The translations under genes were made by a program, and so were the position numbers. Source: Leifsonia sp. NPDC080035 (GTDB taxonomy: Bacteria; Actinomycetota; Actinomycetes; Actinomycetales; Microbacteriaceae). From it: 64,000 nt of DNA. Under the pieces are notes generated by a model. The model made no database searches, was not told the DNA's origin, and saw only the letters and a program-made list of their open reading frames with translations. Below are positions 43,501 to 49,744 of the stretch, in pieces. The stretch spans positions 2,976,001 through 3,040,000 of the forward strand of contig NZ_CP157390.1 in NCBI RefSeq assembly GCF_040050925.1, written 5' to 3'. How positions within the stretch are numbered: the stretch's first letter is position 1; each line of letters begins with the position of its first letter.

Positions 43501-43919
43501 CAGGCGAGCCTGGCCGCGGTGATGGTCTCGCCGAGCTCCGTGCGCCAGGTGATGGCCGCTCCGCTCGGGAAGGCGGTTCCGAGCGGCCGGAGGAAGTGCG
43601 TGGTCGTGGTGTCGGAGCCCGCGTCCTTCACCTCGTCGGTCTTGCCGCGGGCGTAGCTGTAGACGGTGCGCTCGCTGCGCTGCCGGGAGTCGTCGCGCGC
43701 CGCGCGGTTGAACTCCTGCGGGTTCGGCATGATGACCGCCGACATGGCGTCGAGCACGGTCGACTTGCCGCGGCCGGTGGGGCCGAGGATGGCGATGCCG
43801 CCGCGTCCGACGGGCATCCGGTGGATGTCCTGGTAGCTGCCCCAGTTGAGCAACTGAACCAGCTCGATGCGGAACTGGCCGCGACGGATCAGGCCGTCGT
43901 CCACGGGAAGGTCGGTCAC
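40512..43919 (-). CDS. jetC: JetC: SMC/MukB-like ATPase of a Wadjet-type complex
   Basis: 1135 residues. Walker A GPTGRGKST (46-54) is near the N-terminus. The ABC signature GKSGGEGQELIAFVLG and Walker B PIVLDEGFVKAD are near the C-terminus. Between them lie two long coiled-coil arms with a central hinge region (about 480-640). This is the MukB/MksB layout seen in JetC. With JetA and JetB it should form a DNA-loop-extruding SMC complex that recognises circular plasmids. ATG at 43919 overlaps the jetB stop (ATGA). The gene ends 21 bp from a convergent isochorismatase gene; no jetD follows. Confidence 0.88.
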   Translation of the reverse strand: MTDLPVDDGLIRRGQFRIELVQLLNWGSYQDIHRMPVGRGGIAILGPTGRGKSTVLDAMSAVIMPNPQEFNRAARDDSRQRSERTVYSYARGKTDEVKDAGSDTTTTHFLRPLGTAFPSGAAITWRTELGETITAARLAWIGPDTATQDEVTTATVYVLVHGEFPLARLNELVPEPGSSSPLTRASLARLVHPERDLVTGSQPELRVRLCEELGIGGSDESQLKALTLLRRAQASKGVFSIDELFKSFVLTEPRALSRWETTLSSYREASALYDVFETTRRKLDVLADVPSRAEQYAAAAEDASGKRRLLVPADGEHDPRLRVWLAERIRDWVSGQVDAVRDEKREHEAQRRVAETEEQAAHRAQQDALSRLAERGGDPAVGLRREQELAERYLATQSRERAAADALFARAGLPAPETESQLAELASRAEQLLASAATDEDDKARRYELAGRVDAAKRAIAAKTAEKRSYEQRRSNVPADADERRRRIAAGTGIAPEDLPYAGELFEVAPGRRDWTRAIESVLGEVATHLVVDERRFAAVRRFVNDNDMRGRIVLAAAASGRAPELDPVERTVPALLQFDTGSPYWGWLHDELVADRSILCVESPEELDAPRPAGTKGAVTRSGMRSASRDRVIKDDRRTDSWIGLDNAPRIQALAAELEDLERELAAARAESDAAESEHSAARSRSEALAAIRTVEWESIDVTGARQRVDELAAQLERVAVEHPEVGELQQEADRHDRARIDAARRGAALQARIDELEARHGDLIDIEDSIADALERNSPLTPEERVLLGTLPFAAPREAADVDRRYAEAQAIVRDQVDGHQQAMEQHERLLLLTFERYRDLDRSAEIDATIDSLPTVLAIHRTLVDDDLPRAKSDWLAKAGASMGDSLRALLTQIEEDGHAIRRGVRPISSALAGIEFREGSTLDIDPRPVSNSDLHDFKRTLRKHTAGTLGTDRRDAAAIERDFLELRHDLSRLEERSRAGEAWRRRVLDAREHYQFRAIETRTDGTQVVHEGVAGKSGGEGQELIAFVLGAALRYRLGDGTDSVPTYAPIVLDEGFVKADNEYTGRALAALRGLGFQLIVGAPRDKVNAFEEHVESVAYVTGDPARPGLSRIYSLSIREALEGDRLGVLTA

Positions 43920-44596
43920 CGCTCCTCCTCCTGCTCGACGTCGGCGGATTCGTCGGCGGGCGCATCCTCGCCGGCGGCGGCCAGGAACATCCGCTCGAGC
44001 CGGGCGAGCTCGTCGGTCCCGATCAGCGGCACGACGGCGGGGGAGACGGTGTAGACGTCGGGGTCGTCGGTGCCGGGCGTCAGCAGCTCCAGTCGTTCGA
44101 GCGCGGCGATGGCCGCCTTGATGCGGCGGTCGACCCGCACCTCGTCGTGCGCGGAGTCGCCCTGGAACCGGCCGAGGAATTCGGCGATGTGATCGCGGGT
44201 GACGGTCACGGCCGTATCCCTCGCGTCCGTGTACGCGTGCTCCTGGCGGAGCAGGACGAGCAGCAGGGAGGCGTCGCGGGACAGCGGCTTCTCCCTGCGC
44301 AGCAGGATCGGCGCGTCGTCGTCGCCGTTCTGCCGCTTGAACGCGACCTCGTGGTCGGCGTCGATCTCGAGCGTCAGGAACAGCTCGTCGAGCCGGGCGC
44401 GGATCTCGTCCTCGTGGTCGAGCAGGGCGCGCCAGACGTCGGGCTGCTTGGTGCGCGTGACGAAGCGGCTCGTCAGCAGGGTGACCAGAGCGGTCCGCGC
44501 CTCCCTGGGCAGTTCGTCGCGCACCGCGTCACCGAACGCGTCGGAGTCGGCCTCGCGCCGCTCCCGCTCCGCTTCAGCCTCCAGCGTGTCCGTCAC
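43916..44596 (-). CDS. jetB: JetB: DUF4194 (MksE/kite-like) subunit
   Basis: 226 residues. The core FLTLEIDADHEVAFKRQNGDDDAPILLRREKPLSRDASLLLVLLRQE is the DUF4194 signature of JetB. It probably forms winged-helix dimers that bind the JetA kleisin. Both ends overlap its neighbours by 4 nt (ATGA), so jetA, jetB and jetC are translated as one coupled unit, probably near-stoichiometric. The acidic tail (ADESADVEQEEE) is typical. Confidence 0.87.
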   Translation of the reverse strand: MTDTLEAEAERERREADSDAFGDAVRDELPREARTALVTLLTSRFVTRTKQPDVWRALLDHEDEIRARLDELFLTLEIDADHEVAFKRQNGDDDAPILLRREKPLSRDASLLLVLLRQEHAYTDARDTAVTVTRDHIAEFLGRFQGDSAHDEVRVDRRIKAAIAALERLELLTPGTDDPDVYTVSPAVVPLIGTDELARLERMFLAAAGEDAPADESADVEQEEER

Positions 44597-46095
44597 CGTT
44601 CCTCCTGTTCGATCGCATCCCGTCCGAAGACGAGCAGCGGCATGGTCACTTCGCGCGTCTCGTCGCCGACCGCGAGCGGCACGGTCTGCACGCCCTCCGA
44701 GACGGCGCCGAGCTCCGCTCCGAGCTCGATGAGGCTCACCGCGAGCCCGAGCCGGCGGAACTCGTCCGGCGTCGCCGCGTAGACCTCCGCCCCGGTCACG
44801 GTCTCGCGGTCGCGCAGCAGCTCGCCGACGCGCTCGCGCACCGCGGCCGCGCTGGTCTCGACGGCGAGCCGCAGCGCCTCCCGGTCCGTCTCGGGCAGCG
44901 GGTCGTCGTTCTCGGTGATCGCGATGCCGACCTCCGGTCGCCCGCGGTCGCGCCAGAGCTGCGCCTGGGTCACGTCCACCAGGCCCCAGCCGCCGATCCC
45001 GAGCACGTCCTCGTCGGTCAGCACCGGACCGGGGCGCCGCTCGGCCCAGAGCGCGCCGGCGGCCAGCGCCCGCTCGGCGAGCGAGAGCAGCCGCGCGTGC
45101 TTCTCCGATCCGTTGCGGCTGAGGAACCGGCGCAGCGACGATGTCCAGCGCACGTACGTCTCCTGCACCGCCTGCTCCTCGGCGAGCAGGGAGGTGATGA
45201 GCGTCTCGAGCGCCCCGCGCTGCCGCTCGCTGAGCTGCTCGGCCGCGCTCGGCCGGGCGAGCACGCGCTCGATGTCGGCGCGCATCCCCTCAAGCTCGCG
45301 CGAGGACAGCATGGCGGCGAACCCGCGGTAGGCGCGTCCCTCCGGCGTCTGCTCCAGCAGGTCGTTGTCTCGCAGGAACTGGTCGACGATGGCGCCCTTG
45401 CCCACCTGCTGTGTGGAGGCGATGCGCGCCACCTCCCGGTGGCGCTGCTCCACCATCGCCCCCAGCCGGCGGAAGTCCTCCGGCAGCGATGCGGTCAGCC
45501 GCAGCACCTCGCGCACCTGCCGCTTCACGGCCTCCGGCGAGACGTCGGACACCCCGTGCTCGACGATCTCCGCGCGACGCCGCTGCAGCGCGGCGATCTC
45601 GTCGTCGATGCGCGAGAGCTGGGACTCGGCGGTCGGGTCGGTGAGCCCGGCGAGCTGGTGGACGGCGTGGGCGATGCTCGCGAACCGCGCCTCCGACACG
45701 GCGGTGTCCGGCTCGGCGAGCTCGCGGACGATGCGCAGCGCCTGCAGCGCGTACTGCGACAGCCGGTACTGGGCGCGGTCGTCACGATTGCCGGGGCGCG
45801 AGCGGATCAGCCAGCGGCTGTCCACCCAGCTGCGGCAGTACTCGGCGGGCGTCGTGCGCCCGGCCTCCGCAACGTCGGCGTCGTCGGCCGCGTCGGCCGC
45901 GTCCGCATCCACCGCGTCGAGCGCGTCCGCCACCTTCTGGTGGAACCAGTCCGCCGACACCGGCCCGTCGGCGTGCTCCAGGTGCTGTGAGAACAGGGGG
46001 AGGACCCAGCGACCGTTGTAGCTGCGCAGCAGCGCCCAGGTGGGATGCTCCTCCCACACGGCTGCGACGCGGCCGCCGTCGAGGCTCTCGCCCAT
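44593..46095 (-). CDS. jetA: JetA: DUF3375 kleisin-like subunit
   Basis: 500 residues. N-terminal WALLRSYNGRWVLPLFSQHL, a helical middle with ISRIDDEIAALQRRRAEI-type heptads (seen as LSRIDDEIAALQRRRAEI), and C-terminal LSLAERALAAGALWAERRPG match the DUF3375 family, the first gene of type I Wadjet operons. It is the predicted kleisin bridging the SMC heads. ATG at 46095 has GGAGGAAG directly upstream. Only 62 nt separate it from the tRNA-fMet 3' end, and most of that is a terminator hairpin, so its transcription is unusual (see findings). Confidence 0.88.
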   Translation of the reverse strand: MGESLDGGRVAAVWEEHPTWALLRSYNGRWVLPLFSQHLEHADGPVSADWFHQKVADALDAVDADAADAADDADVAEAGRTTPAEYCRSWVDSRWLIRSRPGNRDDRAQYRLSQYALQALRIVRELAEPDTAVSEARFASIAHAVHQLAGLTDPTAESQLSRIDDEIAALQRRRAEIVEHGVSDVSPEAVKRQVREVLRLTASLPEDFRRLGAMVEQRHREVARIASTQQVGKGAIVDQFLRDNDLLEQTPEGRAYRGFAAMLSSRELEGMRADIERVLARPSAAEQLSERQRGALETLITSLLAEEQAVQETYVRWTSSLRRFLSRNGSEKHARLLSLAERALAAGALWAERRPGPVLTDEDVLGIGGWGLVDVTQAQLWRDRGRPEVGIAITENDDPLPETDREALRLAVETSAAAVRERVGELLRDRETVTGAEVYAATPDEFRRLGLAVSLIELGAELGAVSEGVQTVPLAVGDETREVTMPLLVFGRDAIEQEER

Positions 46096-46109
46096 CTTCC
46101 TCCGGGGAC

Positions 46110-46154
46110 AAAAATCGGCCCGGACCCCGGGGATTTCTCCCCGGAGTCCGGGCC
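46110..46154 (-). terminator. Intrinsic terminator of tRNA-fMet, inside the jetA leader
   Basis: 17-nt arms (46117-46133 with 46138-46154, one C/A mismatch) around TTTC. On the minus strand it is followed by a five-T tract (complement 46110-46114). The jetA start codon is 15 nt past the T-tract. The 5' arm can also pair with the jetA ribosome binding region. Confidence 0.85.
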
Positions 46155-46157
46155 TGT

Positions 46158-46234
46158 TGGTTGCGGGGGCAGGATTTGAACCTACGACCTCTGGGTTATG
46201 AGCCCAGCGAGCTACCGAGCTGCTCCACCCCGCG
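46158..46234 (-). tRNA. Initiator tRNA-fMet (anticodon CAU)
   Basis: 77 nt including an encoded CCA end. Initiator marks are all present: the unpaired C1 opposite A72 at the acceptor end, three consecutive G:C pairs at the base of the anticodon stem, and anticodon CAU (complement of 46198-46200). The T-loop reads GGTTCAAATCC. A -10 hexamer precedes it and an intrinsic terminator follows it. tRNA 3' ends are common integration sites, and here the jetABC genes adjoin that end. Confidence 0.95.
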
Positions 46235-46246
46235 GCACAAGAAATG

Positions 46247-46252
46247 ACTCTA
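46247..46252 (-). promoter_or_regulatory. -10 element for tRNA-fMet
   Basis: TAGAGT (complement of 46247-46252) predicts a start near 46240, 6 nt before the mature tRNA 5' end. No clear -35 is seen. Confidence 0.55.
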
Positions 46253-46336
46253 GCACGGGTTCCGGGGGCGGTGGAAATCGAGGCCGGAGCCCGGGCGCGT
46301 CATGGCGCGTCCGGGCGTGTGAACCGGGCGTCCCAG

Positions 46337-46342
46337 TAGAGT
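46337..46342 (+). promoter_or_regulatory. -10 element for the seven-gene signalling operon
   Basis: TAGAGT predicts a start near 46349, giving a 19-nt leader with AGGGGAAG (46357-46364) before the ATG at 46368. Confidence 0.5.
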
Positions 46343-46367
46343 CGTCGAAGAGACGTAGGGGAAGCGT

Positions 46368-47435
46368 ATGGCCAGTTCCGCTCAGAAGTACCGCGTGTGC
46401 GTGATCGAGGACGATCCGGACGTCGCGTTCTACATGAAGACCGTCCTGGAGAAGCGCGCGGACGCCCAGGTCGTCGCGGTCACCGATCCGTCGATCGCGC
46501 TGAACGCCATCGCGGAGTTCGGGCCGGACGTGGTGATCACCGACATCGAGATGCCGGGCATCTCCGGCCTGGACCTGCTTCGCGAACTCCGCAGCAGCCA
46601 CCCCGGGATGCCCGTCGTGGTGATGACCGCGCACGTCTCGGTGGACTACGCCGTGTCGGCGCTGCGCGCCCAGGCCGACGAGTTCCTCACCAAGCCGATC
46701 GCGTCGGCCGAGCTCGTCTCGATCGTCACCCGGCTCGCCGAGGAGAGCAGGACGAAGCGCGCCTCGCAGCGGCAGCAGGTGGTTCTGGCCATCGGCGCCC
46801 ACCCGGACGACGTGGAGATCGGGGTCGGCGGCATCCTCGCCGCGCACAGGGACGCCGGAAACCAGGTCGTCATCCTCACCCTCTCCCGCGGAGCGCGAGG
46901 CGGCGACGCCGACGACCGCCAGCACGAGTCGCTCGCGGCCGCCGAGCTGCTCGGCGCCCGGCTGTTCCTGGAGGACCTCGAGGACACCAGGATCTCCGCC
47001 GCCGACCCGACCGTCGGCATCATCGAGCGGGTGGTGGCAGAGGTGAAGCCGGACATCGTCTACACCCACTCCGCTCACGACCGGCACCAGGACCACCGGG
47101 CAGTCCACGCCGCCGTCAACGTCGCCACCCGGGGCGTGCGGACGGTGTGCTGCTTCCAGAGCCCGTCGGCGACGATCGACTTCCGGCCCACCCGGTTCGT
47201 CCCGATCGACGGCTTCACCGAGGCCAAGCTGCGCCTGATCGACTGCTTCCGCTCGCAGACCGAGCTGCGCGGCTACCTCGAGCACGACTTCGTGCTGGCG
47301 ACCGCGCGCTACTGGTCGCGGTTCGGCGGCGGCACCAACTGCGAACCGCTGGAGGTGATGCGGGACACCGCCGACATCTCCGTCCCCGCCTCGGCCATCC
47401 AGACCGAGGCCCGACTCCGGAGGACCCAGGAATGA
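46368..47435 (+). CDS. Response-regulator receiver domain fused to a PIG-L/LmbE deacetylase
   Basis: 355 residues. Residues 8-125 are a CheY-like receiver: acidic pocket Glu14/Asp15/Asp16, phospho-acceptor Asp59 (VVITDIEMPG), Thr87 and Lys109. Residues 137-345 are a PIG-L (LmbE/MshB-type) metal-dependent N-deacetylase: AIGAHPDDVEIGVGG (144-150 metal motif), LTLSRGARGGDADDR and HSAHDRHQDHRAVH (second His set). Members remove acetyl groups from GlcNAc conjugates. The fusion implies that phosphorylation controls the deacetylase directly. First gene of the operon; ATGA overlap with the next. Confidence 0.88.
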   Translation: MASSAQKYRVCVIEDDPDVAFYMKTVLEKRADAQVVAVTDPSIALNAIAEFGPDVVITDIEMPGISGLDLLRELRSSHPGMPVVVMTAHVSVDYAVSALRAQADEFLTKPIASAELVSIVTRLAEESRTKRASQRQQVVLAIGAHPDDVEIGVGGILAAHRDAGNQVVILTLSRGARGGDADDRQHESLAAAELLGARLFLEDLEDTRISAADPTVGIIERVVAEVKPDIVYTHSAHDRHQDHRAVHAAVNVATRGVRTVCCFQSPSATIDFRPTRFVPIDGFTEAKLRLIDCFRSQTELRGYLEHDFVLATARYWSRFGGGTNCEPLEVMRDTADISVPASAIQTEARLRRTQE

Positions 47436-48442
47436 CCGACACCCTCACCCGCGTACTCGTGACCGGGGCGGGAGGACCGGCGGGCATCGCCGTCATCCGC
47501 TCGCTGCTCGCCCGCGCCGACGTCGACGTGTTCGCCGCCGACATGGACGGCTGGGCGAGCGGGCTCTACCTGGTGCCGGAGTCGCGCAGGCGGATCGTGC
47601 CGGCCGGCCGCTCCGAGACGTTCGTCGACGAGCTGATCGGGATGTGCGGCGACGACCGCATCGACGTGCTGTACTCCACGGTCGATGTCGAGCTGCCCGG
47701 CCTCGCCGCCCGCCGCGACGAGCTGTCCGCCGTCGGCACCGCCCTCGCCGCCCCCAGCCACGAGACGCTCGTGACCTGCCTGGACAAGTTCCGGCTCGCC
47801 GAGCGCGTGGAGGGCGCGGCGCGCATCCCGCGCACCCGCCTGCTGAACCGTGCCGGCGTCGGCGAGGACTGGACCTTCCCGGTGATCGTGAAGCCGCGCA
47901 GCGGGGCCGGTTCCCGCGGCGTCCGCCTCATCGCCGACCGGGCAGCCCTGGAGGCGCTCGGCGAGGACGAGAGCATCCTGATCCAGGAGAACCTGCCGGG
48001 GGAGGAGTTCTCGGTGGATGTGCTGGCTGGGCTCGACGGCACGGTGATCGCGGCGGTTCCGCGCTCGCGCGAGCGCGTCGACTCCGGCGTCTCGATCGCC
48101 GGTCGCACGGTGCGCAGGGCGGAGCTCTCCGACACCGCTGCAGCGGTCGCCCGGGCGATCGGGCTGACCGGCGTCGCCAACGTGCAGCTGCGCTACAGCG
48201 TCGACGGCGTCCCCGCGCTGCTGGAGGTGAACCCGCGGTTCCCCGGCGCGATGCCGCTGACCATCGCCGCGGGTGTCGACATGCCCTCCCTGCTCCTCGA
48301 CCTCGTGCTTGGCCGCCCGGTTCCGTCGTCGGTCGACTTCGCCGAGCTCGCGAACGTGCGCTTCCTCGAGGACGTCTTCCTCGATCCCGGCGACGTGCTG
48401 GTGTCCGAGAACGCGGCGCACTCCGAGGGCCTCGAGGAGTGA
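47432..48442 (+). CDS. ATP-grasp ligase (CarB-like)
   Basis: 336 residues. An N-terminal pre-ATP-grasp Rossmann domain (RVLVTGAGGPAGIAVIRSLL) is followed by an ATP-grasp fold: CLDKFRLAERV, VIVKPRSGAGSRGVRLI, ILIQENLPGEEFSVDVLA and VPALLEVNPRFPGAMPLT (metal-binding Glu/Asn). Such enzymes join a carboxylate to an amine or thiol through an acyl-phosphate. Placed after a deacetylase that exposes an amine, it may acylate that amine with an amino acid; this is inference. It overlaps both neighbours by 4 nt. Confidence 0.85.
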   Translation: MTDTLTRVLVTGAGGPAGIAVIRSLLARADVDVFAADMDGWASGLYLVPESRRRIVPAGRSETFVDELIGMCGDDRIDVLYSTVDVELPGLAARRDELSAVGTALAAPSHETLVTCLDKFRLAERVEGAARIPRTRLLNRAGVGEDWTFPVIVKPRSGAGSRGVRLIADRAALEALGEDESILIQENLPGEEFSVDVLAGLDGTVIAAVPRSRERVDSGVSIAGRTVRRAELSDTAAAVARAIGLTGVANVQLRYSVDGVPALLEVNPRFPGAMPLTIAAGVDMPSLLLDLVLGRPVPSSVDFAELANVRFLEDVFLDPGDVLVSENAAHSEGLEE

Positions 48443-49203
48443 CCGCGGCCGTCGACATGGACGATCTGCTGCTCGGCGACTTCCACGTGCACTCCACGTT
48501 CTCGGACGACGCGCGCAGCACGATCGGCGAGAACATCGCGGCCGCGACGGCGGCGGGTCTCCGCCGCATCCGGCTGACGGACCACGTCCGTGCCTCGACG
48601 ACGTGGGTGCCCGAGTTCCTGGCCGCGGTGGCGCTGGAGCCGGTGCCGGACGGCCTCACGGTGCTCACGGGAGTGGAGGCGAAGCTCCTCGACGCCTCGG
48701 GGGCGGTGGACACGCCGCGATTGCTCGCGATCGGTGAGGGCGGAGTGGACGCCGTCGTCATTGGGGACCACCAGTTCCCCGGCCCGGACGGCCCGTGGTC
48801 GCCCGAGCGCACGCGCGACGAGCTTGCCGCCGGCCTCTCGGCGGACGACGCCCTGGACCTGCTGGTGACCGCGAGCATCCGGGCGATGGAGCGGACCCCG
48901 AGCGCGCAGCTCGCGCACTGGTTCTCGATCCTGCCCAAGGTCGGCCTCGCCGAGGAGCAGCTCGGTGCAGAACGGCTCGCCGCCTGGGCGGGAGCCGCGG
49001 CCGCGACGGGGACCATCGTCGAGGTGAACGAGAAGTGGGGATGCCCCGGCCCCGCCGCCGTCGGCGCCCTGCTCACCGCGGGGGCGCGTATCGTTGCGTC
49101 AACGGACAGCCACGTCGCCGGTGACGTCGGGCGGTACGACCGCGTCGCCACGGTGCTCAGGGACGCCGTCGCGGCGCACCCCGAGCGGGAGGGAGAGGGA
49201 TGA
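48439..49203 (+). CDS. PHP-domain metal-dependent hydrolase
   Basis: 254 residues from GTG (GTGA overlap with the ATP-grasp stop); ATG at 48457 is an alternative. PHP motifs: GDFHVHSTFSDDA, LTDHVRAS, GVEAKLLD, GDHQFPGPDG and STDSHVAGDVG. The closest pattern is the histidinol-phosphatase/PHP phosphoesterase group. It probably removes a phosphate or cleaves a phosphodiester in the pathway run by this operon. Distinct from the PHP gene at 13.8 kb, which is of the YciV type. Confidence 0.82.
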   Translation: MTAAVDMDDLLLGDFHVHSTFSDDARSTIGENIAAATAAGLRRIRLTDHVRASTTWVPEFLAAVALEPVPDGLTVLTGVEAKLLDASGAVDTPRLLAIGEGGVDAVVIGDHQFPGPDGPWSPERTRDELAAGLSADDALDLLVTASIRAMERTPSAQLAHWFSILPKVGLAEEQLGAERLAAWAGAAAATGTIVEVNEKWGCPGPAAVGALLTAGARIVASTDSHVAGDVGRYDRVATVLRDAVAAHPEREGEG

Positions 49204-49355
49204 GCCCCGTCGAGCTGAACCGTGCTGAGCGCGAGGAGCTGCAGCGCGAGATCGAGGACAACCGGCGCTGGGAGTTCCGGCTGGTCGGTTACGCCGGCAT
49301 CGCCCTCGTGGTGATCGCGGCGATCGTCGTGGTGCGTGTGGTGTTCTTCTCGTGA
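49200..49355 (+). CDS. 51-residue single-span membrane protein
   Basis: Starts at an ATGA overlap with the PHP gene and stops in a GTGA overlap with the receiver gene. The N-terminal half is a charged amphipathic helix (LNRAEREELQREIEDNRRWE); the C-terminal half is one hydrophobic helix (LVGYAGIALVVIAAIVVVRV). The exact nesting between two overlaps supports it as real. It may anchor or tune the kinase or enzymes at the membrane; function unknown. Confidence 0.8.
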   Translation: MSPVELNRAEREELQREIEDNRRWEFRLVGYAGIALVVIAAIVVVRVVFFS

Positions 49356-49744
49356 CCGACCGCGCGAAACGCGTCGTGATCGCCGATGACGACGACGACA
49401 TCCGCGGTCTGATGGTGATCGCCGCCGGCCGCGCCGGAGTCGAGATCGCTGCCGCCGTCGACAACGGCAGGGCCGCGCTCGACGCGGTCCGCTCGGGAGA
49501 CGTCGACCTCGTCGTGCTCGACATCTCGATGCCGGGCATGAACGGAGTGGAGGTGGCGGACGCGATCCGCGAGGACGCGGCCACCAGCGGAACGCTCATC
49601 CTTATGGTGTCCGCATCCGTGCAGCTGCTCACCGATCACGGGGTTGTCGCCGACCGGTCGGACAGCTTCATCATCAAGCCGTTCAGCCCGCGGGTGCTCG
49701 CGCAGCGCATCCGCGACATGCTCGCCGTGGGGGAGCCGGTATGA
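49352..49744 (+). CDS. Stand-alone receiver domain (CheY-like response regulator)
   Basis: 130 residues, one receiver only: acidic cluster DDDDD (12-16), phospho-acceptor Asp57 (VVLDISMPGMNG), Ser87 in the Thr/Ser position and Lys109 (IIKPFSP). No output domain. It is encoded directly before the histidine kinase with ATGA overlap, so it is the likely partner or a phosphate shuttle to the receiver-deacetylase fusion. GTG start within GTGA. Confidence 0.88.
   Translation: MTDRAKRVVIADDDDDIRGLMVIAAGRAGVEIAAAVDNGRAALDAVRSGDVDLVVLDISMPGMNGVEVADAIREDAATSGTLILMVSASVQLLTDHGVVADRSDSFIIKPFSPRVLAQRIRDMLAVGEPV

Noticed and set aside
41214..44054. A 946-codon plus-strand open frame opposite jetC and jetB
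   Set aside because: Its translation is rich in Arg, Gly, Val and Leu with no domain, and it is the mirror of GC-rich coding DNA. The minus-strand frames carry complete SMC, DUF4194 and DUF3375 motifs.
40512..46234. Clear att-site duplication marking jetABC as an integrated element at tRNA-fMet
   Set aside because: I could not see a second copy of the tRNA 3' end after jetC, nor an integrase gene, so integration is only suggested by position.
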